Shown here: piece by piece, positions 35,867-45,516 of the stretch
How positions within the stretch are numbered: the first letter of the stretch is position 1
Layout of the letters: each line of letters begins with the position of its first letter
Assembly (NCBI RefSeq): GCF_047123815.1
Contig: NZ_CP138920.1
Span: forward strand, 2,046,001-2,110,000
Source: Maricaulis sp017643475
GTDB lineage: Bacteria; Pseudomonadota; Alphaproteobacteria; Caulobacterales; Maricaulaceae
Reading direction: 5' to 3'
DNA: 64,000 nt
Made by a program: the position numbers and the translations under genes
The notes under the pieces: generated by a model
Database searches by the model: none
Told to the model about the DNA's origin: nothing
What the model saw: the letters and a program-made list of their open reading frames with translations, nothing else

Positions 35867-36763
35867 CTAGTCCGAGACCCTCTGGGTGATCTCCGATGTG
35901 CGGATACCTTGCTGGTAGGTGATCGGCAGGGCCACAACGCTCTGCACGAACTGGAAGAGATAGGTCATTAGTGCGAACACTGTCCCGATCGGCGCATCCA
36001 GGCGGGTGACCGCGTCATAAATACCAAACAGCATGGCGGCGATCAGGAAGAGATAGGTCAGGCCGAAATTGAGGCTTTCCAGATCGGACAGGCGCACCTG
36101 CCACATGGCCAGCCGCCGGAAGTGGCGGTTGCGGCTGGACGCGCGCATGCGTTCGAACACCTCGATCTGGCGTTCATACTGGTTGTTGAGCGCCTTGTTG
36201 AGGGTGTGGATGCGCCTGCTGGCGATCCAGAAAACAAGACCGGTCAGCACGGTCGCCACGGTGGCGACCACGAAGACGCGGAAATCCAGAAAGGCGATCA
36301 TCACCAGCGAGCCGATCAGGGTGAAACCGGCGGTCAGGGACAGCGGCAGGATCTGTTCGAAGAAATCGACGACTTCCTTGATCAGGTCCGCGCGCGCATT
36401 GACCTGGGTGATCGGTGAGCCCTTGGCCTGTTCCCGCGCAACCAGGTCAGAGCCGACCCTGGCGTAGATGCGGGTATAGACACGGGTGTCATACATGCGC
36501 CGGACAATGCCCACGATGATGAAGGTGAGTTCCAGCGCGACCAGCCAGGCGAGGCCTGTCCAGTCCTGTTCCACCAGTCGGTTGATGGCGATGCCCAGCA
36601 CGAGTGGTTCAGCGACCCCGAGCACATTCTCGACCGTCAACAGCGCAAACGTGCCGGAAATCTGCGGCCAGAACCGCTTGAAAATCGAGCCGTGACTGAC
36701 CGCTTCGGGGGGCGTGTCAGCCGGTGTTTCGGCCGCTACTTCAGAAGGAGTTTCAGAGCTCAT
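35867..36763 (-). CDS. ABC transporter six-helix membrane domain without an ATPase
   Basis: 298 residues. After a soluble N-terminal tail rich in Glu, Thr and Pro, the protein has about six membrane helices matching the ABC exporter membrane domain of the stand-alone type (ABC_membrane_3-like), with RRMYDTRVYTRIYARVGSDLV and YERQIEVFERMRASSRNRHFRRL as intracellular loops. It ends TSEITQRVSD with no Walker motifs, and no ATPase gene adjoins it. It may pair with an ATPase encoded elsewhere or have a non-transport role. Confidence 0.75.
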   Translation of the reverse strand: MSSETPSEVAAETPADTPPEAVSHGSIFKRFWPQISGTFALLTVENVLGVAEPLVLGIAINRLVEQDWTGLAWLVALELTFIIVGIVRRMYDTRVYTRIYARVGSDLVAREQAKGSPITQVNARADLIKEVVDFFEQILPLSLTAGFTLIGSLVMIAFLDFRVFVVATVATVLTGLVFWIASRRIHTLNKALNNQYERQIEVFERMRASSRNRHFRRLAMWQVRLSDLESLNFGLTYLFLIAAMLFGIYDAVTRLDAPIGTVFALMTYLFQFVQSVVALPITYQQGIRTSEITQRVSD

Positions 36764-36851
36764 GTCGCGCGGCTTACACCGCTCTGACAGGGCAGGCGAG
36801 GGGGAAATCGGAGCGAACCATCCCGGTCCGCCCCGATATCCGCTGTCTGGG

Positions 36852-39412
36852 CTAGATCACCACCTCACCGGCGGGTTCACGCATGTTGTAGCGCGAGGCC
36901 ATGACGCGGCCATAGGCACCGCCATTGCCGATCAGGATGACATCGCCCTCACGCGTTTCGGGCAGCAGGCGCTGGGCGCCCAGCCGGTCGGCGCTTTCGC
37001 AGATCGGCCCGACAATATCGGCGATCATGTCCGCATCCTCATCGAGGCGCGTGAGATTGACGATCTCGTGGCGGGCACCATAGAGCGCCGGGCGGATCAG
37101 CGAGTTCATGCCGGTATTGATGCCGACAAAACGCGCATCGGGCGTCTGTTTGACCTGGGTCACCCGGGCCAGCAACACACCGGCCTCGGCGCTGATATAA
37201 CGGCCTGGTTCCAGCCAGAACTCATACCCGGGATAGGCGGTTTTCAGCTCACCCAGCATGATGTCGAGTTGGTCGGTGTTGATGCGCCGCGGACCGGAGG
37301 CCTCGTCAACGCCCAGACCGCCGCCCAGATCGAGCACTTTCACGTCGGGCAGGTCCTGCGCGGTCTCGGTCAGGAAAATGCCGACACGCCGCCAGTGTTC
37401 CGGATCGGAAATGCCCGAGCCGGAATGCACGTGCAGGCCGGTGATCTTCGCGCCCGCCGTCCGGGCCAGCTCGATGGCTTCCGGCAATTCGTCGCGGTGC
37501 AGGCCGAATTTGGCTTCCGGCCCCGCTGTGCGCACGTGTTTGTGGTGGCCTTCCGGGCGCTGGGGATTGATGCGCAGGGTGATCCCGGCGCCCTTGAACA
37601 GTTCCGGCCAGTGCCGCAGCGGGTGCAAGCCGTCCAGGGTCAGGTGAATGCCCATCTCCAGCGCGACGGCATATTCCTCGCGCGGGGCGAAGTTGGGCGT
37701 GAAGAGGATGCGCTCCGGTGTCAGCGCGGGCGCTACAGCGCGAGCGGCCTCGACCTCGTTGATGGAGACACACTCAATGCCCAGTCCTGCTTCAACCGCG
37801 GTGCGGATGATGTCGGCATGGCCATTGGCCTTCATCGCATAGAAACCGCGATCAAGATTCTTCAATCCGGCGATCGCCTCGCAGCGCTCGCGAACCGTAT
37901 CGCGGTCATAGACGTACACCGCGTCGTTCTCGGGGCAGGCCTCGAGCAGGGTATCGCGTTTGCTGCGCCACCAGACGGCCGGCGCATCGGCTTTTGCGGT
38001 CTTGTCCGCGCCGAGCTCCGCCCAGCTGGGACCGAAGGTCTCGTCCAGCGGCTTGGGCTGGATCAGCTGGTCGTGCAGCTTGCGGCAGAGCGGCTTGCCC
38101 TGGTCGCCATCGACCACAACGGTGAAGTTGAGATCATTCGCTGCCTGCGAGATCAGGCGCACCGGATAATGTGCGAAACGCCTCCATCGCCGGGCCAGCT
38201 GGGCCAGCAGGGCGCGGACGCCGCGTCCAACCAGGCTGACGGCGGCACAGTCTTCCAGCACCGAGACGCGGGCGATCTCGGCGAGGTCGGCCTCCAGCGC
38301 CGTCAGAACGGCTGGCGTCAGGGACGGGTCATCATCCAGCGAGACGGTGACGCTGGTTTCCGATGTCGAGACCAGGTCGATCGATACGCCATGCCGCGCA
38401 AAGGGCTCGAACGCCCTGGCCAGGAAGCCGGACGCCCGCCACATGCCGCTGGTATCCAGCGTGATCAGGCGAACGCCGTTCTTGACCGAAACGGCTTTCA
38501 GACGCGGCGCATCCTCCGACGGGGTGGCGCTGATCACCGTGCCCGGCATCTTGCGCTTGTGCGTGCAGCGGATCTCCATCTCGATACCGGCATTGCGAAC
38601 CGGGGCGATGGCGCGCGGGTGCAGGACCGACGCGCCCATGGAAGCGATCTCCTGGGCCTCGTCATAACTCAGCGCCTTGATCTGGCGCGCGGAGCCCGTC
38701 AGCCGCGGATCCGCCGAGAAGAAGCCGGGCACATCGGTCCAGATTTCCAGCCGTTCAGCCTGCAGCTTGGCGGCAAAATAGGCTGCAGACGTGTCGGAAC
38801 CTCCACGGCCGAGCAGGGCGGTGTCGCCGTCCGCACGCCCGCGATAAATCCCTGGTCAGGACAACATCGCCATCGAAGCGTTTTTGGAGTTTTTTGTCCG
38901 GGTCGTGTTCACAATCCGCATCGACATAGCCTGCGATCCCGCCAGCTGGCCGGGCAGTCAGCGCAGTCCGGGCGTCCAGCCATTCGCAATCGCGGCCGAT
39001 CTGGTTGAGCCAGGCGCGCCCAGCGTCGTCGCCATCAACTCACCTTGGCACAGGATGCGTGCATGCAGGCGCGGGCTGGCATCGCCTGTCAGCGCCAGGC
39101 CGGCGCTAAGCCGGTCCAGCTCGTCAAAATTGGTTGCCAGCAGCGCTTCGCCATTAAGATCCAGCTCGTCGGCCAGCTTGATATGCCGGGCCTTGGTAAA
39201 CGCCAACGCCTCGCTGCCATCGCCGTCACGGGCGGTGCGGACCAGGTCTTCCAGCGCGTCGGACACACCGCGAATGGCGGAGTGAACGACAAGCACCCGT
39301 TTCTTCGCCTTGCGGAGTTTCTTGATCCGTTTGGAGATGACCTGCCAGTCAGAGAGGATTTGACACTCGTTCCACCGAATTTGAGAACGATCCAGTTGCT
39401 TGAATTGGGCAT
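36852..39412 (-). pseudogene. Aspartate kinase / diaminopimelate decarboxylase fusion with frameshifted kinase half
   Basis: A lysAC-type fusion for lysine synthesis. From ATG 39412 (AGGAG six bases upstream) the kinase opens as WIVLKFGGTSV. Single missing bases are needed near 39360 (A run), 39016, 38854 and 38841 to restore the rest, including VLVVHSAIRGVSDALE, GELMATTLGA, AWLNQIGRDCEWLDAR and LLGRGGSDTSAAYFAAKL. From about 38840 to the stop the frame is intact. It holds the ACT regulatory region and a complete DAP decarboxylase (PLP Lys in FYAMKANG, HVHSGSGI, LDLGGGLGV, LEPGRYISAEAG). The decarboxylase half could still be made if an internal start such as ATG 38732 is used. Confidence 0.8.
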
Positions 39413-39446
39413 GGTAATCTCCTTTCTCCCGCCAAAATCGGGCAGC

Positions 39447-39477
39447 GGCGTGGATACAGGCCACAGGAGACCACGCC
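39447..39477 (-). promoter_or_regulatory. Weak hairpin in the leader of the lysAC fusion
   Basis: Seven-base arms GGCGTGG and CCACGCC enclose a 17-base loop about 35 bases upstream of the kinase start. No lysine riboswitch core was recognised. Possible attenuation element; low confidence. Confidence 0.25.
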
Positions 39478-39537
39478 AAACACACATTTGCGCATGGCGG
39501 CATGTATTTTCAGGGCGCGCGCAAGCAAAGTGCGCGA

Positions 39538-40344
39538 TCAGTCGAAAACAGGCTCGCGTTTTTCAAGATTGGACATCACAGCCTCGACCTGGTGCGGCTG
39601 GCCGATGACGGCCTGCTGTTCGCGTGATTCCGCCAGCAGGATTTCGCCGGAAGACTGGTCATCCAGCCCGTTGATCAGACGTTTTGAGCCGCGAATGGCG
39701 GACGGGCTGCGCGCGGCGATCTGGCGGGCGATTTCAAAGGCGCGTTCCAGCGGGTCTTCGGCGGTTTCCGTGACCAGTCCCAGTGTGCGGGCTTGGCCAC
39801 CGTCGATGCGCTGGGCCGTATAGGTCAGCTGGCGCAGGACATCATCGCGCAACAGCCGGCGGGCGAGTGCGAAACCGGACATGTCAGGCACCAAACCCCA
39901 CTGGGTCTCGGCGATTGCGATCCTGGAATCTTCAGCGGCGATACGCATATCGGCGCCGAGCGCGACCTGGAGTCCGCCGCCAAGCGCACCGCCACGAATG
40001 GCAGCAATCACGGGCACCGGCAATTCATGCCACGCGTAAGCAGCGAATTGCGGTCGGTTGCAGAGCCCGTGGGTCCGCTCTTCCAGGGACAGCGCCTTGT
40101 CCGGATCATCACCGGCCATCGCCGCAAAACTCATGAAGTCCAGCCCGGCGCAGAACATGCGTCCGCGACCGGAGAGTACGGCAACCCGGACGCTCTGCTG
40201 ATCACCCAGCCACTCCGCAGCCTCGATCAGTGCGTCAAACATATCTCCGTCCAGCGCGTTGAGCTTGTCCTCGCGGATCATCTCGACATGGGCGATATGG
40301 TTTTCGATCGAGATCTCGACCCGATCCCTGAAAATCTGGCTCAT
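39538..40344 (-). CDS. Enoyl-CoA hydratase/isomerase family protein
   Basis: 268 residues of the crotonase superfamily, acting on an acyl-CoA. The oxyanion-hole segments are GRGRMFCAGLDF and AAIRGGALGGGLQVALGADMRIA. The region holding the second catalytic Glu reads AETQWGLVPDMSG. ATG 40344 has AGGAG ten bases upstream. No other fatty-acid or aromatic degradation gene is nearby, so the exact substrate is unknown. Confidence 0.88.
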   Translation of the reverse strand: MSQIFRDRVEISIENHIAHVEMIREDKLNALDGDMFDALIEAAEWLGDQQSVRVAVLSGRGRMFCAGLDFMSFAAMAGDDPDKALSLEERTHGLCNRPQFAAYAWHELPVPVIAAIRGGALGGGLQVALGADMRIAAEDSRIAIAETQWGLVPDMSGFALARRLLRDDVLRQLTYTAQRIDGGQARTLGLVTETAEDPLERAFEIARQIAARSPSAIRGSKRLINGLDDQSSGEILLAESREQQAVIGQPHQVEAVMSNLEKREPVFD

Positions 40345-40457
40345 ACGTGTTGGCTCCTGTTTGCAGGCAGATTGATCGGGTTGTGGGGCGCTGCCAAGCC
40401 CACATGCTCGCATTTCACCCATTTACCGCCGCCGCGATTTCGTGCATGAGGTGCGCG

Positions 40458-41921
40458 ATGACAGAGTTTAAAACTGCGACCACACCCCAGGACGCCGTAG
40501 ATCAGCTCAATGCGCTCTATCAGGCGTCTGTCGACCGTCTTCGAACGGCACTGAAGATATTCCTGGACGGAGGAGCCCCGCCAAGCGCCGATGATCGCGC
40601 TGCCGGGGCTTTTGTTTATCCGGCCCTTCGCGTCAGCTATCTGCCGGACGGCCCGCCGCCTCCGGTTAGCCGCGCTTTTGGCAAGTTCACCGATCCGGGC
40701 GTTTACGAGAGCACAATCACCAATCCGGCGCTGTTCCGTGACTATCTGATCGAACAGCTCGAACTGCTCAATGATGGCTATGAAATCACCATCGAGGTCG
40801 GCCCGTCGACGACTGAGATCCCGTTCTCCTATGTCCTGGATGGTGCCGACGATCTGGACATGAATGCCGCCAGCCCGGCCGACCTGGTGCGCCACTTCCC
40901 GTATGCGGACCTGTCCAAGATTGATGATGACCGACCCAATGGTCTCAAGCCCAGCGCACCGGGCGAGACGCGGCCGCTCAGCCTGTTCGACGCTCCGCGT
41001 GTCGATTATTCGCTGCAGCGTCTGCGTCACTATACCGGCACGCCGTACGAGGATGTTCAGCAATTCATCCTGTTTACGAATTACCATCGTTATGTTGATG
41101 CCTTCACCAGCTGGGCCATTCGCCAGCTGAAGGAAGACAATCATTATGAGAGCTTCTCCGCCGCCGGCAATGTGACGGTGGATGCGGATACGCCCAACGC
41201 CCATGCGGTTGTGGAGGGAGCGCCCTGGCGGCGCTTCCAGATGCCGGCCTATCACCTGAAGGCACCGGGCGGACGGGGGATTACCCTGGTAAATATCGGC
41301 GTCGGTCCATCCAACGCCAAGAATATCACAGACCACCTGGCAGTCCTGCGGCCGCAATGCTGGCTGATGATCGGTCACTGCGGTGGCCTGCGCCACTCCC
41401 AGCGTCTGGGAGACTACGTGCTCGCCCACGCTTATCTGCGTTATGATGCAGTGCTGGACGAGGATATCCCGGTCGAGGTGCCGATCCCGCCGATCGCGGA
41501 AATCCAGATCGCCCTGGAGAACGCTGTGGCCAGCGTCAGCGGAGACAGCAAGGAAGATCTCAAATCCCGCCTGCGCACGGGTACAGTGGCGACCTATGCC
41601 GACCGGAACTGGGAATTGCGATACGCCGCCCAGGCCCGTCGTATCAACCAGTCCCGAGCGATTGCCGTGGACATGGAAAGCGCGACCATCGCTGCCAATG
41701 GCCTGCGCATGCGTGTGCCCTATGGAACGTTGCTCTGTGTTTCCGACAAGCCGCTGCATGGCGAGCTGAAACTGCCGGGCGCTGCGAACCTGTTCTATCA
41801 GCGTTCGGTGAGTGAACACCTCGCCGCCGGGATCGAGACCATCGAAATCCTCAAACGTGATGATGCCTCGGCTCTGCATTCGCGCAAGCTGCGCAGTTTC
41901 GACGAACCGCCCTTCAGGTAA
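40458..41921 (+). CDS. amn: AMP nucleosidase
   Basis: 487 residues; cleaves AMP to adenine and ribose 5-phosphate, regulating adenylate pools. The N-terminal Amn-specific domain (VYPALRVSYLPDGP, PFSYVLDGADDLDM) is followed by a nucleoside phosphorylase fold with VNIGVGPSNAKNITDHLA, MIGHCGGLRHSQ and DMESATIAANG. ATG 40458 is preferred (AGG seven bases upstream); ATG 40446 is an alternative. The length is typical. The next gene starts five bases after its stop. Confidence 0.93.
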   Translation: MTEFKTATTPQDAVDQLNALYQASVDRLRTALKIFLDGGAPPSADDRAAGAFVYPALRVSYLPDGPPPPVSRAFGKFTDPGVYESTITNPALFRDYLIEQLELLNDGYEITIEVGPSTTEIPFSYVLDGADDLDMNAASPADLVRHFPYADLSKIDDDRPNGLKPSAPGETRPLSLFDAPRVDYSLQRLRHYTGTPYEDVQQFILFTNYHRYVDAFTSWAIRQLKEDNHYESFSAAGNVTVDADTPNAHAVVEGAPWRRFQMPAYHLKAPGGRGITLVNIGVGPSNAKNITDHLAVLRPQCWLMIGHCGGLRHSQRLGDYVLAHAYLRYDAVLDEDIPVEVPIPPIAEIQIALENAVASVSGDSKEDLKSRLRTGTVATYADRNWELRYAAQARRINQSRAIAVDMESATIAANGLRMRVPYGTLLCVSDKPLHGELKLPGAANLFYQRSVSEHLAAGIETIEILKRDDASALHSRKLRSFDEPPFR

Positions 41922-41926
41922 CTGTC

Positions 41927-42574
41927 ATGCGTGATCTCCTTCCGGTCTGGTTGCCGCGCGCCGCGATAGAGGCCTTGCTGATTGTGTTTGCGGTCGTGCT
42001 GGGTTTCCTCGTCAATGAGTGGCGGGCTGATCGCGCTGCGGAAACGCGGGCCAACCTGGCACTGACCCGCATCGTGGGCGAGATGCGCGACAATCTGGAA
42101 GCGCTGGAAACAGCGGCGGAGTATCACGCGCAGATCGTGGAAAATCTCACTGCGATCGAGGCTGAGGTCCAGTCCGGGGAATTGCCGTCCAGTGCCAACC
42201 TCTTCGAGACGGTGATGCCGGCCATGCCGATGGGCATCAGCCCGCCCATCCTGTCCGATGTGGCCTGGGAGTACGCAGGCCAGACCGGGGCGCTCGATCA
42301 GCTGGATTTCGAGATCATGTCCGAAGTCGCCCGGCTGTATTCGGTTCAGGAATTGGGAACCGAGACGACCTGGAAAATGATCATCGATGCCTTTTTCTTC
42401 AACGAGGAAAGCTTCGAGATCCGCGAAATCTCGGCCAAGCTCTCCTTCATGCGTCTGTCCTTCACGGAGCTGGTGTCGCAGGAACGGTCGCTGATCTTCA
42501 CCTATCGATCCGTCATTCCCCAGGTCGAGGCGCTCGTCGGGATCGAGCCAGCTGCAGAGGATGTTGGCGAGTAA
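41927..42574 (+). CDS. Small membrane-anchored protein of unknown function
   Basis: 215 residues, not recognised. One N-terminal membrane helix (AAIEALLIVFAVVLGFLVNEW) precedes a helical, acidic soluble domain (EMRDNLEALETAAEYHAQIVENLTAI is two thirds of it) that could oligomerise. Short spacing on both sides puts it in a probable operon with amn and the tyrosine phosphatase, but no motif suggests a role. Confidence 0.65.
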   Translation: MRDLLPVWLPRAAIEALLIVFAVVLGFLVNEWRADRAAETRANLALTRIVGEMRDNLEALETAAEYHAQIVENLTAIEAEVQSGELPSSANLFETVMPAMPMGISPPILSDVAWEYAGQTGALDQLDFEIMSEVARLYSVQELGTETTWKMIIDAFFFNEESFEIREISAKLSFMRLSFTELVSQERSLIFTYRSVIPQVEALVGIEPAAEDVGE

Positions 42575-42623
42575 CGCGACGCTTTTTCTTGCTCCGGATC
42601 GCGCACTCGCGTACCTCCACATC

Positions 42624-43394
42624 ATGACTCGTGTAAAGCCGCTTGAAGGTGTCCATAACTTTCGTAGTTTCCATGGCTATGAGGGCCTTGAAGGTGCTCG
42701 CGTGCGTGACGGACTGTACCGGTCCGGGCATTTCTCGCGCTCCTCCGAGGCTGACCGGGACTTCTTCAAATCCCTGGGCATCGCCGTTGTTGCCGATCTG
42801 CGCCGCCCGCGTGAGCGCGCGCTGGAACCGTCCAACTGGGACGCGGCGCTGGGACTGCGGGTGATTGATTCAGATCATGATGATCACGATGAACCGCCGC
42901 ATCTTCAGTTCATGCGCAAGGGCGATCTCTCTGCCGAGGCGGTGAAGGGCTATATGATGTCCGCCTATCGTCGCATCCCGATGGAAGAGGGCAATCAGGT
43001 CGTGTTCCGCGAGGCGTTCAAGGCGCTTGCCTCGGGTGAGGCCGATAATGGTTTCCTGGTGCATTGTGCGGCCGGCAAGGACCGCACGGGGATTTTCTGT
43101 GCGCTTGTCCTGGGTGAATTGGGTGTCGGTTACGACGTCGTCCGCGACGATTACGAGCTGACCAATTCCGCTGTTGATTATGACAGCCTGGTCCCCAAGG
43201 TGCAGGCTCGCATGCAGGACATGCTGGGCAAACAGGTCGACGAAGCGTCGCTGCGCACTTTCCTGGGTGTTGATGGCGCCCTGCTGGACGAGGCCTTTGC
43301 CACGATCGGCGATGTGGACCGCTATCTGCGTGAGACACTGGAAATCAGCGATGACGAGCGCGATGCGCTGCGCGCGCGCTGGCTGGAGCGGTGA
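42624..43394 (+). CDS. Tyrosine/serine phosphatase of the Y_phosphatase3 type
   Basis: 256 residues; dual-specificity or phosphoinositide-like phosphatase. The CX5R loop is HCAAGKDRTG (about residue 147). The N-terminal LEGVHNFRSFHG and GLYRSGHFSRSSEAD blocks, then VVADLRRPRERALEPSNW, match the family. Likely cytoplasmic because no signal peptide is present. It overlaps pabB by four bases, so the two are translated together; the link to folate synthesis is unexplained. Confidence 0.85.
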   Translation: MTRVKPLEGVHNFRSFHGYEGLEGARVRDGLYRSGHFSRSSEADRDFFKSLGIAVVADLRRPRERALEPSNWDAALGLRVIDSDHDDHDEPPHLQFMRKGDLSAEAVKGYMMSAYRRIPMEEGNQVVFREAFKALASGEADNGFLVHCAAGKDRTGIFCALVLGELGVGYDVVRDDYELTNSAVDYDSLVPKVQARMQDMLGKQVDEASLRTFLGVDGALLDEAFATIGDVDRYLRETLEISDDERDALRARWLER

Positions 43395-44689
43395 CGCTGT
43401 CCATGTCGGAAACCGTATCGCCGCCGCTTGCCAGGGTACTGCCCTGGCGTGACCCGCTGGCGGCTTTTTCAGGCTTTGAAACTGAACGCCTGTCGCTTCT
43501 CTTGCATGACGGCCAGAGCGGACGGGCCCGGATCTTTGCACGTCCCGACGTGGTGGTAAGCGGAGAGACCGGTTCCGCATTCGCAAGCTTTGCCGAGCGA
43601 TTTCGCCAGATGGACAAGGGATTGTGGGCGGGTCTGTTCGGTTATGATCTTGCGGGGGCTTTTGAGCGTTTGCCGCGGCTGGACCCGGCGTGGCCGGTTC
43701 TGGCCATGGCGCATTATCCAGTCTGGGCCGAGCTGGACCGTGATGCAAGCGAGATCCGGGTGCATGGTGAGCCGGGCGAAGCGGTCGAAGCGTTCATCGA
43801 AACGCTCTGCCGATCCTATCGCGCCCTGCCCCTCCCGGGGGAAAAGGCCAGCTGGTCCGCGAACTGGGCACGGGATGTCTATCTGGATGCAGCGCGACGG
43901 GCCCGGGATTATGTGCACGCGGGTGACGTCTTCCAGGTGAACCTGTCCCAGCGTTTCACTTCAGAACTCGCCAGCGGCGATCATCCCTATGCGGTTTTCG
44001 AGCGCCTGTGCGCCGCCAGCCCGGCCCCGCACGCGGCCTATCTGCGCCTGTCGGATGACGAGGTCGTGCTGACCAACTCTCCCGAACGTTTCATCTCGGT
44101 GCGGGAAGGACAGGTGGAGAGCCGTCCGATCAAGGGAACCCGGCCGCGCCTCGATGATCCGGAAGCTGACGCAAAGATGCACCGAGAGCTCGCTGTGTCT
44201 CGCAAGGACCAGGCGGAAAACCTGATGATCGTGGATCTGATGCGTAATGACCTGTCGCGTGTCTGTGAACCGGGATCGGTCGCAGTGCCGCGCCTGTGTG
44301 AGGTCGAGAGTTTTGCCAATGTGCACCATCTTGTGTCGGACGTTACCGGCCGGCTGCGCAGCGACTGTGACCTGGTGGATCTGATGCAGGCGAGTTTCCC
44401 GCCTGGATCCATTACCGGAGCGCCCAAGGTCCGCGCGATGGAAATCATCAGCGAGCTGGAAGGTGAGGCGCGCGGTCCCTATTGCGGTGCGCTGGGCTGG
44501 ATGACACCGGATGGTGAAATGGATCTCAATGTGATGATCCGCACGGCCTCCCTGCGACGGCAAGATGATCGTTGGAGCGCGGAGATCCGCTCTGGCGGTG
44601 GTGTCGTCGCTGACAGTGATCCGGACGCCGAGTATGAAGAGACGCTGGCCAAGGCCTCGGCCCTGAAGGCCGCGATGGGGGCGTCATGA
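43391..44689 (+). CDS. pabB: Aminodeoxychorismate synthase component I
   Basis: 432 residues; aminates chorismate with ammonia from its glutaminase partner to give aminodeoxychorismate for folate. Family signature motifs are DVFQVNLSQRF, ESRPIKGTRPR, DQAENLMIVDLMRNDLSRV and SFPPGSITGAPK. A GTG start overlaps the upstream stop; ATG 43403 is an alternative. No pabA is in the window. The four-base overlap with pabC confirms the pathway role and separates it from anthranilate synthase TrpE. Confidence 0.93.
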   Translation: MTLSMSETVSPPLARVLPWRDPLAAFSGFETERLSLLLHDGQSGRARIFARPDVVVSGETGSAFASFAERFRQMDKGLWAGLFGYDLAGAFERLPRLDPAWPVLAMAHYPVWAELDRDASEIRVHGEPGEAVEAFIETLCRSYRALPLPGEKASWSANWARDVYLDAARRARDYVHAGDVFQVNLSQRFTSELASGDHPYAVFERLCAASPAPHAAYLRLSDDEVVLTNSPERFISVREGQVESRPIKGTRPRLDDPEADAKMHRELAVSRKDQAENLMIVDLMRNDLSRVCEPGSVAVPRLCEVESFANVHHLVSDVTGRLRSDCDLVDLMQASFPPGSITGAPKVRAMEIISELEGEARGPYCGALGWMTPDGEMDLNVMIRTASLRRQDDRWSAEIRSGGGVVADSDPDAEYEETLAKASALKAAMGAS

Positions 44690-45516
44690 CAGTCTGGATA
44701 AACGGCGATTGGCGCGATGACGCCGCGGTTTCATATCGTGATCGAGGCTTCACCCTGGGTGATGGCCTGTTCGAGACCATCGCGGTTGAACGGGGTGTGG
44801 CGCTGGGGTTGGAGCGACATATCGAACGCCTGCGCTCCAGCGCTGACGCGCTGGGCCTGGCCGATCCGCTCGCGGGGATCGATCTCGCGGGGTTGATCGG
44901 GCAAGGCGCACAGGCATCCGGCCTGGCCAGCGCAGTGGCGCGTTTCTCGGTTTCCGCCGGATTGTCCGCGCGAGGGCTGGAGCGCGCGGACCAGCCTGAG
45001 CTGACCCGGGTGCTGCAGTTTTCCGGGCGGCCCCAGTCAGCCAAAAGCATTAACCTCGCCCTTGCGGATATCAGGCGCTCGCCGACCTCGCCGTCAGCGC
45101 GTTTCAAGACATTGAGCTACGCCGACAACATCTTCGCTCGCCGCCAGGCCTGCGCTGCAGGTGCTGACATGGCGGTGTTGCTGGACGAGGATGGCCGGGT
45201 CTCCGGTGGCGATTGTGCCAATCTCTACTGGGCCGTGGATGGGCAACTCCATACGCCGGCACTTGCCTGTGCGGTGCTGCCGGGAACGGTCCGCGCGTCT
45301 CTGCTTGCACAGCTGGATCTGAATGAAGTATCGGCGTCGCTGTCTGACCTGGCTTCAGCAGACTCGATTTTTGTCAGTAATGCGGTGATGGGCGTGGTTC
45401 CGGTATCCGGTCTCGACGGCAAAAAGCTCACTGTGGATCACGCCCTGCTGGAGACGCTGCGCGAGGCCCTAGCTCAGGACCGCGATACCACGATCGAGCG
45501 GCGCGGGCGCAGGTAG
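44686..45516 (+). CDS. pabC: Aminodeoxychorismate lyase, PLP fold IV
   Basis: 276 residues; releases pyruvate from aminodeoxychorismate to yield p-aminobenzoate. The N-terminal RDRGFTLGDGLFETIAV, PLP Lys in FKTLSYADNIFARRQA and GDCANLYWAVDGQ are typical of the aminotransferase class IV fold. D-amino-acid transaminase shares the fold, but pabB coupling favours lyase. Its last 43 bases overlap the oppositely oriented TadE-like gene. Confidence 0.9.
   Translation: MTVWINGDWRDDAAVSYRDRGFTLGDGLFETIAVERGVALGLERHIERLRSSADALGLADPLAGIDLAGLIGQGAQASGLASAVARFSVSAGLSARGLERADQPELTRVLQFSGRPQSAKSINLALADIRRSPTSPSARFKTLSYADNIFARRQACAAGADMAVLLDEDGRVSGGDCANLYWAVDGQLHTPALACAVLPGTVRASLLAQLDLNEVSASLSDLASADSIFVSNAVMGVVPVSGLDGKKLTVDHALLETLREALAQDRDTTIERRGRR

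Noticed and set aside
36714..39008. 764-codon plus-strand open frame opposite the lysAC fusion
   Set aside because: Antisense shadow of a GC-rich gene; the minus strand has clear DAP decarboxylase motifs.
39413..39537. Lysine riboswitch before the lysAC fusion
   Set aside because: The leader is too short and lacks the conserved helices; only a weak hairpin is present.
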